From: Chara braunii
Taxonomy: Eukaryota > Streptophyta > Charophyceae > Charales > Characeae
Length of the DNA stretch: 21,097 nt
Direction: 5' to 3'
Assembly (NCBI GenBank): GCA_003427395.1
Contig: BFEA01000026.1
Coordinates: 4,371,223-4,392,319, forward strand
The notes beneath the pieces are model-generated. The model was not told the DNA's origin and made no database searches. It was given only the letters and a program-made list of their open reading frames with translations. Below, piece after piece: positions 1 through 8,770 of this stretch. Every line of letters begins with the position of its first letter. Position 1 is the first letter of the stretch. The position numbers and the translations under genes were made by a program.

Positions 1-112
1 AACCCGATCAGATGCTAGGTGTGCTGATACGAGCAGACACATCTAGCACCGCCGGGGAGGCTCCATCTATTGGTGGGGAGCAGCACCTGCTGGAAACCGG
101 GTCCAGCGTCCC
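1..112 (+). repeat. Dispersed repeat R1, copy 1
   Basis: First of six copies of a short interspersed repeat. The core (58-112) has two small hairpins: GCTCC pairing with GGAGC around CTATTGGTGG, then GCTGG pairing with CCAGC around AAACCGGGT. The upstream half (GATCAG, then GAGCAGA) is shared with the copy at 11116. No poly(A) follows this copy. Its identity as a SINE is inferred from the copies that do carry A tails. Confidence 0.75.
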
Positions 113-411
113 ATTGGATACAGCATTGTGTTACAGTGCTTGTTGGGCATATGGTCAGTAGAGTTTGACACGTCAGAGCTTCTTTCTGTTCACTCGGGGC
201 TGCATATGTTACCCATCCAAATTACAGAGCTCCTACTTTCAACTGGCCCAGCCCAACCAGGATGGTGGTCGATGTGTTTATGACTAGTGCGCTCGCCGTG
301 CTGCTAGTGGCTGGATTCCCATCCCCGGTGTCTGCAACACCCCTTATTCCAACCCCCCTGTTCCTGAAACCATTTATATGTACTAAACCTTGTACCCTCT
401 TCGAGTACGTT
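113..411. other. No gene recognised
   Basis: Intergenic sequence between R1 copy 1 and the 159-base tandem dimer. A 65-codon open frame on the plus strand looks faintly like a signal peptide, but it has no coding support and overlaps other short frames. Confidence 0.5.
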
Positions 412-497
412 GCCCCAGTTGTTATGAACCTTAGAGCTGTGGCCAAGGGCAGGCACTGATAGGAGCAGAAGCCCCGCGGAGTCCAGTGTCTGCCAAC

Positions 498-547
498 GGC
501 TCCATTCCAATAGTGGGGAGCTGGTCCTGCTGGAAACCAGGCCCAGC
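498..547 (+). repeat. Dispersed repeat R1, copy 2 (core)
   Basis: It contains the R1 core, with GCTCC pairing with GGAGC and CTGG pairing with CCAG. It lies in the first unit of the 159-base tandem dimer. The GATAGGAGCAGA upstream matches the 5' half of R1 copies 1 and 6. Confidence 0.7.
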
Positions 548-657
548 CACCCTTATCATTTGAGGACCATGCCCCAATTATTATAAACCTTTAAGCCGTG
601 GCCGTGGGCAGGCACAGATAGGAGCAAAAGAACCTCCGAGTCCAGTGTCTGCGAACT

Positions 658-706
658 ACTTCGTTCCAATAGCGGGGAGCTGCACCTGCTGGAAACCAGG
701 TCCAGC
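658..706 (+). repeat. Dispersed repeat R1, copy 3 (core)
   Basis: R1 core in the second tandem unit. Its first hairpin is weakened by the change GCTCC to CGTTCC. The second half (CACCTGCTGGAAACCAGG) is well kept. Confidence 0.7.
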
Positions 707-766
707 AGCCCTTATCGTTTGAGGACCGGGAGGTAATGATACTGGAGGTCGCATGTCGTGCGTAAT

Positions 767-1004
767 CAGCACCGAAGACTTTTTCAGCATCTGAGATTGT
801 TGTCCTGCAGACTCCTGCTGACTCTGAAGTTGTCCGTTATGCAACGGGGCTCATCTATGTGAAGTCCCGGAGCCACGGCCATAAACAGCACTGAGAGCCT
901 TTCCAGAATCCACGCTTGTTGTCTTGCAGACTCCTGCTGACTCTGAAGATGTCCGTAATGCAACGGGGCTCCTCAATGTGAAGTCCCGGAGTCACTGCCC
1001 CGGT
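767..1004 (+). repeat. Two-unit tandem repeat, 119-base period
   Basis: Units 767-885 and 886-1004 both start with CAGCAC and share GCAGACTCCTGCTGACTCTG, GCAACGGGGCTC and TGTGAAGTCCCGGAG. It lies beyond the 3' end of LINE A, but nothing shows it belongs to that element. Confidence 0.85.
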
Positions 1005-1154
1005 CATAGTGTCCCCGGCTTCGTTCATGTAGCCACTTCTCCCATGCTTTGTGTCACACTTTCGTGATTGTGTCGTCGTCATCGTGGAGAGTACAGCATT
1101 CCACTGCCGTCCCGGGATGAAAGGGATGTCAGGGTACAGGAGAAGCAATCAGGG

Positions 1155-1255
1155 TAGGCGGGAGGGCAAGGACGGGGGGATAGGGTGGGCTGGGGAGGAG
1201 CAGAGTGGGAGGGCGGGATGGATTGGAGCAGGGGGTGGGAGAGGAGCAGGGGGGG
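1155..1255 (+). other. G-rich tract with quadruplex potential
   Basis: A purine-rich, G-run-dense stretch on the plus strand (GGGGGG, GGGTGGG, several GGAG runs). It lies 3' of LINE A's ORF2, within or beyond its 3' UTR. On the LINE's sense strand it is C-rich. The several short open frames across it are composition artefacts. Confidence 0.6.
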
Positions 1256-1384
1256 CCTGCGGACTGTTCGGCACAAGCACAAAGTTTGTTGGGAGATAGG
1301 GGACCTCGAAGCAGCTGAACGGTCTCCTCCTCTAGGTGGATTCGGTGGCCCTCCATGGTTTCCAATGAATGTCCAGACCGTCAG
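1256..1384 (-). other. Probable 3' UTR of LINE A
   Basis: Sequence directly after the TGA stop of LINE A ORF2 at 1385-1387. No poly(A) tract or target-site duplication was found to mark the element's 3' end, so its limit is unknown. Confidence 0.4.
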
Positions 1385-3352
1385 TCAGCTCCGCGAATCT
1401 ATTGTTCGGGTCCTGCCACAGCTGGCGATAGGTGAGAAGCTGGCTGCCGGTTCCCTCTCCTGCCGGCACGCTCGTTTCAGTTCTTTCCATGCCTCGAGCG
1501 TTCGGGCTGTGATCTCGTCTTCCGTCGCTTGCTGTGCTTGTTGCAGACCAAACAGGTGATCTTTCCTTTCGAAGGCACACCTAGCTCGCCACATGAGCAT
1601 CAACATGTGGAGGCGCATGTAGGTGAAGAGGTTGGCGGCGTAGGGCGACCATCGAGCCAGCAACTGCTGATTTTTACCGAGCAAGAGAAGACCCAGATCC
1701 CATGGGATGTAATAACCTGTGAGATAGTGGAACGCCGCGTCCCACCATTGCCATATTTGGGTGACCATCGGACATGCCAGTAAGCAATGTTCCAATGTTG
1801 CCCTGGCCGGCGGTGTTGCTCTACCACAGTACGAGCAAATGGGTGACAAAAGTCCTTTCTGTTCCAGACTCGTCCTGGACACCAGCCAATCGGGGGTGGG
1901 GAGGCAGCGGTGCAGTATCTGCCATTGCAAGGATCTAAGATTTGTTGGCATGATCGTTGAATAGCTTGCCCACGACAGGTTGTTTGTCAGCTGTGCATCT
2001 AGCGGCGAGTCCCGTTCCCATCTGCGGGTCACAGTTTGGTTGATGGGCAGTTCGGGGCACGAGGCACGGTAGGCCCCTTTAACCGTGCATTCCCAGAAGG
2101 CCATGGGTTTGTGCCCGGGCCATTCCCATTCTTCCGGGTCGAACGGCAGCCTTGCCACGGGCGTGGATGGTTCGTACACGTAATATCCTTTATCGGCATC
2201 CCCCACCACCCTCACTTGCATAAGCGCTCCCCACGGGTAGTCGGCGTCCAGGTCTTCGGTCCTATAGATCTTGGAGAACCTGGCATTCTGAAGTTGGGGT
2301 TGGTAGGCCTCTAACACGCACCGACCTTCCTCAGTACTCCGAACTCTGTAAATTACTTGAGGTCTAGTCTGATCTGCAAACCTGGCCACCCAGTCATTTT
2401 GCTGAACGGAGGGCCCCTTTTTGAGGGCGAGGCGCCAGGCCAGCGGAATGGCCTCTCGCAGCTGACAGGCATTGGCCGCCACTGACCTGGCGTATTTCAA
2501 TCTCCGCTGCAGCTGATCAGTGGTTATCCAGTCCTCTGTGCTCGGGTCCCACAAGTCCCCAACAGTAAAGATTCCTTTCTTTGCCCAGGTGAGCCACGGC
2601 GAGTTGGAGGTGAGAGAGAAGGGATCACCTGCATCGTCCAGAATATATGGGTTCCGAAACAACGGCTGCCTCCACACATCGTGCCAGCGGTTCGACGGGC
2701 GCTTCTGCTTCGGACCCCTTCTCCTCCAAAGTTTGAGCATGTTGGGCCACAAAGGATCTAAGGGAATATCCTGCCTGGTGGCCTGTGTCAGGGTGCTAGC
2801 ATAGGGTTGCTATGGGGGGCCGGGTATTGACCAATGGGAGTTAGTGACCCATATGAAGGGGTGCAACCGGGCAGACGCAGCGGTGTGCGGGGCCAAATCA
2901 GATATCTGTAGGCAGGCCAGGGGGGCCCATGGGATATCGTTGCCTATGAGAAGTCTGACCAGGACTTTAAAGATCAAGGCTTCGCTTTCTCTCTCCGGGT
3001 CCAGTATCCCTAGCCCCCCCATGGCTCTTGGCTGGGTGAGGACATCGCAGCTCACCCTGCTCATGCAGTTATGAGAGTCTGCCTTATTTTTCCACAGGTA
3101 GGTTGTAAGCGCTCTTCTGAGTCTATTCTATTGTCGGGGTTTTAACGGCCACACTGCCAGTTTATACCAGATGGCTGCTAACACTGCGTTATTAATTGCA
3201 AGAGCGCGGCCCACCAAGGATGTGTGTGGCCCGTCCCATCTGGCCAAGCGGTCAACCGCCGTGTTGATCAATATGTCACCATGATCCGGTGGGGGACCCA
3301 CCGCCGTCAATCTCCCCCCAAGATTCGTATGGCCTCTTCCCGAGGTGCCCAT
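1385..3352 (-). pseudogene. LINE A ORF2, C-terminal part with zinc knuckle
   Basis: One reading frame runs from the end of the RT to a TGA at 1385-1387, broken only by TAG codons at 3128-3130 and 2810-2812. It opens with RLTAVGPP and RWDGPHTSLVGRALAINN, which match LINE B and correspond to the post-RT thumb region. Further on, WQILHRCLPTPDWL is followed by CSYCG, then EHCLLAC: a C-X2-C-X12-H-X4-C arrangement like the zf-RVT region of plant LINEs, thought to bind nucleic acid. No RNase H motif was recognised. The stretch after 2810 is a 455-codon open frame, long for a decayed copy. Confidence 0.9.
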
Positions 3353-4190
3353 GCGACACTCGGTTTAGGGGGGGATGGCTCCCCTTGGGGGTGAAGCCAC
3401 CATCCTTGTGTTTTGGACCCCCAATTGACTTTCATATCTGCTGCCAGCGAGAAAAGGTGTATGACTTGGGTGACCGCATGCAGGCTAGTCGCGTCTGCGT
3501 TGATGAGCACTGTGAGGTCGTCTGCGAACAGTGACGTGATCGGGATGAGGTGGTCCGGGAGATCCGAAATCGGTATTTTTCTGATGACAGGGTGCGCTCT
3601 GATGAGCGAGGCCAAGGCCTCCATTACGATAACGAAGAGCAGCGGCGCTATGGGGTCCCCTTGCCTGACCGATCTTTGGAGTCGGATTGACGGTGATAAG
3701 TGGCCATTGAGCATGACGTTTGTAGTTGCAGTCCTATGAAGAAGCTGCACCCAGTGGCAAAAGGTCGGCCCAAAGTTCATTTTAAGGAGGCACATATCCA
3801 ATAAATCCCAGTCAACGTGATCATACGCCTTTTCAAAATCGATGAACAAGATCACTGCTTGGACCCTACGCTGGAGGGCGTATTTAATGGTCTCATTGAC
3901 CAGGAGAATGTTATCTTCGATATTGCGATTGGGCATAAACCCCGACTGATCCGGATGAATCAGCATGTTCATCAGCGGCAGCAGACGATTGGTGAGGGCC
4001 TTGGAGACCAGCTTGTATGGGACCGGGAGGAGAGTGATNGGTCTATAGTTTCTAATGTCCTCCCTATCCCCTTTCTTGTAAAGGAGTGTGGTAACTCCCT
4101 GTCCTATCATTCCGCCGAACGATCCTTCTCTCTGCACAGCTGTAACATATTCCATCAGGTCATAACGTAAGAGGTCCCAAAAACGAGACC
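3307..4190 (-). pseudogene. LINE A ORF2, reverse transcriptase domain
   Basis: It copies element RNA into DNA at the nicked target. Motifs in order: YRxITLLPVPYKLVSKALTN, QSGFMPNRN, the catalytic block LFIDFEKAYDHVDW with the first aspartate, RQGDPIAPLLF, and SLFADDLTVL with the FADD catalytic pair. Frameshifts bound it: an extra base in an A5 run (4179-4183) joins it to the linker, and a C6 run (3314-3319) breaks it from the C-terminal part. An undetermined base at 4039 hides one residue before ITLLP. Its catalytic residues are intact, but the frame around them is not. Confidence 0.93.
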
Positions 4191-4870
4191 CATAATTCCT
4201 TAGGAAAAGAGTCTATACCCGGGGTCTTTTCGTCTTCCATTCCCTGCAGGGCCTCCCAGATCTCCTCGGAGGACAAGGCTTTGTCTAGCTCCCCTTTTTG
4301 TGCAGTGGTGAGGCGGGAATGAATAGCAAGCAGCAGTGATTCTCTTGCCTGCTTGACATCATCGGGGTCTTTCTGCGGTGTTTGCGATGTGAAGAGATTT
4401 TGGTAATACCGGGAGGCATAGTCTCTTATAGTGTAAGGATTGGTGGCGGGCGGGGCAGTTTCATTCAGCGGGTGTTTCAGCGTTGGGACCGTTGCTGCCC
4501 TAGATCTAGCCTTCGCCTTGTTGAAGAAAGCCCTGACCATTGTTCCGTCTGTGTGTTCCTTTTTTATCCTTGCCTGGATTCTTCAGGCCTGGGCTTGTTG
4601 TTCTATATAGGATTGGAGGTGATCCCGAGCCTCTTGCATTCGTTCGTAGGTCGGGCGGTGAAGCGGATCCTCCATGAGTTGGTCGTCCCAACTCTCTAGT
4701 TGTTGCATGAGGTTGTCGAGGGTTGCCCTCTGGTCTCTCGCATGTTGAACGGAGAATTTCTTTGCCCTTTCTCTTAGTTGTGCCATACTAGTATTGAACC
4801 AGTCAACCCTGTCCCCTGATTGTGGTTTCTGAGATTGCCAGTATCTCCAAAACTCCTCGACCATATCCTG
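4160..4870 (-). pseudogene. LINE A ORF2, endonuclease-RT linker
   Basis: A charged helical linker matching the same part of LINE B: EEFWRYWQSQ, MAQLRERAKKFSVQHARD, IQARIKKEHTDGTM, then EDEKTPGIDSFPKELW just before the RT. An in-frame TGA at 4583-4585 stands where LINE B has tryptophan (QAKAWRAQ), as expected from TGG to TGA. It is the only internal UGA I found in any LINE frame here. A frameshift near 4870 separates it from the endonuclease. Confidence 0.85.
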
Positions 4871-5447
4871 GCAACAGGGAAGAATTGAATTTGTAAAACC
4901 CTGGGTCTCTTTGGATGTGGTTGTGAAAGGACAGTCCCAATGTGATCATCCTATGGTCGAAGGACTTGCATGGGCTGGCCATGGTGATTTCAGCTGTGGT
5001 AACCAGTCCTAGCAGGTCCTTCGACACTAATGTAAGATCGATCCTAGAGTTGGAAAGGCAGCGAGCCCCTCTTGCTGAAAAGCATGTGTAGGCTCTTTGA
5101 GACGGGTGCAGCATCCTGTATGCGTCCTCGAGTCCTTTATCTGCCATTAGCTGATGCAGCATCAGGATGTCCGGGCCCGGGATGGGCAGCGAAGAAGCCG
5201 AAGGTGTGTCGCGTTGCGAGGTTGATCTCCTGTCCATCTCCAGGTCTGGCGTTGTATTAAAATCACCTGCGACAATGAGCGGGGCATCACCCGGGAGGTG
5301 TTGCAGGAGGGTGATCCAGAAGTCCACCCTGTCAGTCGGGTCGTTGGGTGCGTATATGCTGACGAGATAAAATTCATCTTCTTCGTGCCCTACTTTAAGG
5401 CACACCCATCTTCCGTGGTGGCGATCATAGTCATACGAGACCGGCTT
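4803..5447 (-). pseudogene. LINE A ORF2, partial AP-type endonuclease
   Basis: C-terminal two thirds of an exonuclease-endonuclease-phosphatase fold domain, which nicks target DNA to prime reverse transcription. Visible motifs are DRHHGRW, VSIYAPNDP, IVAGDFNTTPD (catalytic Asp and Asn of GDFN), SRIDLTLVS and KSFDHR (the catalytic DH). The N-terminal LNxNG and QETHL motifs are absent because the copy is truncated near 5447. The frame leaves the domain close to 4870. Confidence 0.9.
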
Positions 5448-5720
5448 GTTTCTTTTTTGGCGAGTGCAGGTGTAACTGTAATCTTCTCCCTCTTGGCTTC
5501 TCTTCGTGTCGAAACATCCGGCCCCTTCCCCTTCGTTTCATTGGCCAGAGCAGTGCATGACTGGATTGGGCAGTGAACGGTCGGGGGCGGGGGAGGGGTT
5601 GAGGCAGGGGCGGGGGTGGAAGGGTTGGGGCAGGGGCAGGGATGGATGGGCCGCGCCGGGGGTCCGGGAGTCAAAACCCCTCCACGGCTCGGCCGCCAGA
5701 GATCCCCGGGTGACAACCCT
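5448..5720 (+). other. G-rich tract upstream of LINE A
   Basis: Positions 5579-5660 are dense in G runs on the plus strand (GGGGGCGGGGG, GGGGTTGGGG). Open frames across it encode proline-rich peptides caused by the base composition. LINE B's ORF1-ORF2 junction has a similar G-rich block at 15668-15718, so this could be a diverged remnant of the same junction. That is a guess. Confidence 0.45.
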
Positions 5721-6420
5721 GGTTGAAATGACCTTGGCTTCTTCTTCTCCTTTTTTCCTCCATTATTTTGGCCTCCATGGTAACTATGGTATTTACTCTA
5801 TGACTTGGTGGCAAGTTTGGTTAAAATGACCCTTCGATTTTGTTATAAATGGCATGAGAAGTTGTCTGAAAATTAGGGCCTCCATTAATCACCTCTCTCC
5901 CTTGCTGGCTGCTACAACGGTGACATCTCGCTTCACTAACTCCCTGCTGCCTACTTCTCCTCGCTGGCTTTCGTCAATGGCTCAGCTCTCAACAGTTTCA
6001 TCATTAAAGAGGTGGTCTCGTTTCTTCTGCCTAAATAGGACCTTTTATTGGGCCCACCCTGGTGTGCCCCCCTGACTGCACCTGCATAAGAACCTTTCAC
6101 TTGGGATGTCACCTGCTGTCTTTTGTCTCTTACTTAGGATCACTGTGACGCTATGGTAATTGAGTCCAGGAAAAGAAAAGAAAAAAGAAGGGATCAATGA
6201 TGCCTAACCCGCCTTCCAAGTGCTTTCCTGTTATGTAGTGCCAGGCTACCTTTGGAATGGATTCTGTTTATTCCAATCGCCGGACCGAAGGTATGCTCTC
6301 GCCCTTTTGCTCAGCCGTGATGTGGTGTGGTCAGGAATGGTCCAAATAGATGCAATGTACCAAATCATCAAGAAAACAGATGCAGTAACTACGAGTGCTT
6401 TTCCCAACAGTGATATGAGT
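5721..6420. other. No gene recognised
   Basis: About 700 bases of unassigned sequence with short, unconvincing open frames on both strands. No repeat shared with the rest of the window was found here. Confidence 0.5.
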
Positions 6421-6721
6421 GCACGTCTTCCATTTCCCTATCCCGGTTTGTGTTGACTACAACGACTAGGTTTCGAGCCATCTGTGATGCCGGCCCCTTG
6501 TTAGTACCTAGGATCCCCAATTACCTGGACAGATTGCCAGGATTATCCCATTTCAAGTTTCCTTCAGGCCCCTTCAGCGGTGGTCTTGGATCGTCTGACA
6601 GCCATCCACCTTTAGTCTTGATCCAGTTGACCTTCATCTCAGAGGCCAGTCTGAGAGCTTCCATAGCTCTGGCTAGGGCCCTGAAGGAAGAGTCTGAGGC
6701 TAATATCATTTTTCTGCCGTG

Positions 6722-6724
<3 letters not shown>
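6420..6724 (-). pseudogene. LINE C: small reverse-transcriptase fragment
   Basis: The minus-strand translation contains SFRALARAMEALRLASEMKV, then NWIKTKGGWL, then LGILGTNKGP. These match LINE B (SLRALTDTI, ADMKVNWGTKTEGWW, RVLGIRLTALGP) and LINE A just after the FADD motif. One in-frame TAA (6521-6523) interrupts it. The fragment starts abruptly at the poly(A) of R1 copy 4, which suggests R1 inserted into the LINE. It is too short to place in a family. Confidence 0.65.
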
Positions 6725-6752
<28 letters not shown>

Positions 6753-6822
6753 GTGTATCGAAAATAGGACCCTGGAACAGGTTTCCAGCCGGCGAAGCTC
6801 CCCACCCATGGATTGGAGCAGG
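6725..6822 (-). repeat. R1 copy 4 with a 27-base poly(A) tail
   Basis: On the minus strand, an R1 core (6768-6819, with GGTGGGGAGC and CTGGAAACC) is followed by CGATACACTA and an A tail, seen as T27 at 6725-6751. This tail is the main evidence that R1 is a retroposed SINE. Copies 5 and 6 end in similar short words (ATACATC, GTACATT) followed by A6. Confidence 0.75.
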
Positions 6823-7003
6823 TTTCAACAAAAAGGGGAAAAAAAAAAGAAAAAAAGTCTGAGGCTCACATGAACACCATTTAGTAGTGAATTCGAGAGT
6901 GGTGGTTCTGAGAATGCTTTAGGATTCTGGGGACTTCTAGCAACTCGCTTTAGGCTGTTTTATACTGGTACATTCATGGATCTGCGGTTGTTCGATGCCA
7001 GAA
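6823..7003. other. No gene recognised
   Basis: A-rich stretch (6838-6856) followed by unassigned sequence. Confidence 0.5.
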
Positions 7004-7200
7004 CGACGCTGGCCGGTGCTGGGGTGTTGCCATGTAACCTGCTGACTGCAGGAGCGTGAGGCCAGGTAGAGAGATATGGGGATGCTTTGGGGTGGGCATT
7101 CCAAGGGACAACCAAGGGTTGCTGTTGGGACGACGCTGGCCAGAGCTGGGGCGAGTCATGTTGCTCTGTAACCTAGCCGAGTGGGAGTGTGAAGCCTGAG
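7004..7200 (+). repeat. Degenerate tandem repeat, about 127-base period
   Basis: CGACGCTGGCC begins both 7004 and 7131. Each is followed by a GCTGGGG word, then TGTAACCT, GAG(C/T)GTGA and AGAGAG. The second unit is partial. Confidence 0.6.
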
Positions 7201-7340
7201 AGAGCCCGACAGGGAATAAGACAGTGTTGGATAGTTTTAGAGAGTTTTGTTCGGGAGTCTAGGGGTTCTGAGCCTTCAAAAAGAGGTCAGTAGTCGTTCA
7301 TAGTTTTTCAACCTCTTTTTAATTCTCTTGAATTTCTTCA

Positions 7341-7380
7341 GTAGTTCTCAATAGTTCTCAATAGTTCTCAATAGTTCTCA
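7341..7380 (+). repeat. 10-base microsatellite, 4 copies
   Basis: Four consecutive copies of (G/A)TAGTTCTCA. It sits just before the SINE-like 3' tail. Confidence 0.9.
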
Positions 7381-7388
7381 GATTGATT

Positions 7389-7442
7389 TTCAGCCGACGC
7401 CGGGTAATCGCCCCGGTATCTCAAAAAAAAAAAAAAAAAAAA
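7389..7442 (+). repeat. SINE-like 3' tail with hairpin and poly(A)
   Basis: TTTCAGCCGACGC leads into a CCGGG/CCCGG hairpin (7400-7404 with 7412-7416, 7-base loop), then GTATCTC and A20 (7423-7442). A related tail without poly(A) lies at 9431-9465. A second A16 run follows at 7473-7488. The 5' end of the element is not clear; it may include the degenerate repeat at 7004. Confidence 0.65.
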
Positions 7443-7537
7443 GGGTCAGCCGAAAGTTGTTTGATTTGGCTCAAAAAAAAAAAAAAAACTAGTGGTTTTA
7501 TTTATTTGTAAGGGGCTCGTTCGACACTCCTCGGGCG

Positions 7538-7703
7538 CGTAAATTCCCCGAGGAATTGTTCGTTCCACCTATCCTCGGGGATGCAGTCGGAAAAAAAAAA
7601 GTGAGAACACTCCGAACACTCGTAAATTCCCCGAGGAATTGTTCGTTCCACCTATCCTCGGGGATGCAGTCGGAAAAAAAAAAGTGAAAACACTCCGAAC
7701 ACT
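7538..7703 (+). repeat. 83-base direct duplication inside the MITE
   Basis: Units 7538-7620 and 7621-7703 are identical apart from one visible difference (GTGAGAAC versus GTGAAAAC). Each contains an A10 run. The near-identity points to a recent duplication within the element. Confidence 0.92.
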
Positions 7704-7748
7704 CCGAAGGAAAAATTCCTTGGGCTCCGAGGATTCCCCAGCCATTTC

Positions 7749-7794
7749 TTCCTTTTGCCCAAGGGACCTCACGAGGTCCCTTGGGCAAAAGGAA
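7749..7794. repeat. Perfect 22-base-arm palindrome in the MITE
   Basis: The left arm 7749-7770 and right arm 7773-7794 are exact reverse complements around a 2-base spacer (AC). It would form a cruciform, or a hairpin in RNA. Too short for a typical precursor of small RNA. Confidence 0.93.
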
Positions 7795-8088
7795 TCCGCG
7801 TTTCACGGAGAGGAGCGGGCACATGGGTAGAGAGACGTTAGAGAGACGTTACAACCGAGAATCTGGATCGTGGCGGCACCCTATTGGCTGAAGGCCTCAA
7901 ACACATTTTCTTTTCTTTTCTTTTTCTTTTTCTTGTCTGACATCGCTCCAAGGAAATGTCCTCGGGCGACGTTCCCGAGGACAGGTGGAACGATGGCGGG
8001 AATTTCCTCGAAAACCCCCAAGGAAACTTCCTTGGACCCCGAGGACGCCCCAAGGAGTGTCGAACGAGCCCCTAATTCTGCATAACGC

Positions 8089-8110
8089 TTTTTTTTTTTT
8101 TTTTTTTTTT
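8089..8110 (+). repeat. Poly(T) tract, 22 bases
   Basis: It lies between the MITE's right target duplication and R1 copy 5. It may be the A tail of a minus-strand retroposon, but no body was recognised. Confidence 0.85.
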
Positions 8111-8122
8111 ATTTTATAAACC

Positions 8123-8193
8123 GCTCCGTCTATTGGTGGGGAGCATCACCTGCTGGAAACCGGGTCCCAGCGTCCCTTGAATACATCAAAAAA
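8123..8193 (+). repeat. Dispersed repeat R1, copy 5 (5'-truncated)
   Basis: The core starts at GCTCC and runs through GGTGGGGAGC and CTGGAAACCGGGTCCCAGCG. It ends with AATACATC and A6. The upstream R1 half is missing. Confidence 0.75.
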
Positions 8194-8770
8194 CTTGTAT
8201 AAGTTCGTATAACAACATTTTTAGAACAATTGGAACCCTGCCAGCATTGATTGCCCTGGGTTACAGGGGATTTACTGTGCAGGGTGCATTTCCTTAAGGA
8301 AAAAACACTGCCGTCCGTCGTCTGGGAAGAAAGAATCAACGTAACTCGTTCGGGATTTTTATTTTTTTTAATTTTTAACTTTTTAATCTGTTTGTGCTGG
8401 GCTGTCCAGGACCTTGCCCAGACCTTGCCCAGACCGTGCTCCGACGGTATCCTAGATTCAAGGTAAATTTTGAATGATTTATTTCCCATGCATGGACTGC
8501 CATTTTTCAGAGCGCATCCCCTTTGTCAAAATCACTCCTAAGACAACACACCTCCCCTCTCCGCCCCTTCCCTCCCCTTCTTTCCCAGCTTCCCTGTGAC
8601 AAACAATTTTGGTTGAAAACTTTTTTTTTTTTTTTTTTTTGGTTGAGAACTCAGGAGCAGGTGAGGAAATTTGTTTTTCAAATTCCCACCGGATGCATAG
8701 CGTACAGTCAAATTTGATCAGACCCATGAACCAACTGTCCGATCTTATGACCGAGACAAACCGATCATCA
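8194..8770. other. No gene recognised
   Basis: Unassigned sequence with a T20 run (8621-8640) bracketed by the near-identical words GGTTGAAAAC and GGTTGAGAAC. Only spurious short open frames were seen. Confidence 0.5.

Larger units (their letters stand above)
412..729 (+). repeat. Two-unit tandem repeat, 159-base period
   Basis: Units 412-570 and 571-729 align end to end from GCCCCA(G/A)TT to TTTGAGGACC. They differ by scattered substitutions and small compensating indels. Each unit contains one R1 core (copy 2 at 498-547, copy 3 at 658-706), so a larger repeat containing R1 was duplicated in tandem. The substitutions show the duplication is not recent. Confidence 0.85.
1385..5447 (-). mobile_element. 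LINE A: 5'-truncated L1-type non-LTR retrotransposon
   Basis: Minus-strand remains of ORF2 in the order endonuclease, linker, reverse transcriptase, C-terminal zinc-knuckle region. Similarity to LINE B begins at the motif DRHHGRW and is not seen upstream of about 5447, so the 5' part of the endonuclease and all of ORF1 are missing. That is the usual result of incomplete target-primed reverse transcription. The reading frame changes near 4870, at 4179-4183 and at 3314-3319. There are in-frame TGA (4583), TAG (3128) and TAG (2810) codons. LINE A and LINE B are clearly related but diverged, so they are separate insertions rather than a recent duplication. Confidence 0.92.
7512..8072. mobile_element. 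Tourist-like MITE (PIF/Harbinger-type, non-autonomous)
   Basis: A 561-base element with 20-base perfect terminal inverted repeats, GGGGCTCGTTCGACACTCCT, at 7512-7531 and, inverted, at 8053-8072. It is flanked by TAA on both sides (7509-7511 and 8073-8075), the 3-base TWA target duplication typical of PIF/Harbinger elements. Subterminal sequence is also inverted: TTCCACCTATCCTCGG on the left, CCGAGGACAGGTGGAA on the right. Inside are an 83-base direct duplication and a 46-base palindrome. It encodes no transposase; open frames within it are by-products of the repeats. It would need a transposase supplied from elsewhere. Confidence 0.85.

Noticed and set aside
262-459. Small secreted protein (signal-peptide-like open frame)
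   Set aside because: It has 65 codons, overlaps open frames on the other strand, and runs into the start of a tandem repeat unit.
1051-1365. Gly/Arg-rich or Pro/Ser-rich proteins around the G-rich tract
   Set aside because: Composition artefacts, open in several frames on both strands.
7341-7703. CRISPR-like array
   Set aside because: The 10-base repeats have no spacers and the 83-base repeat is a simple duplication; the sequence is eukaryotic.
7498-8085. Open frames across the MITE
   Set aside because: They repeat because the DNA repeats; none resembles a transposase.
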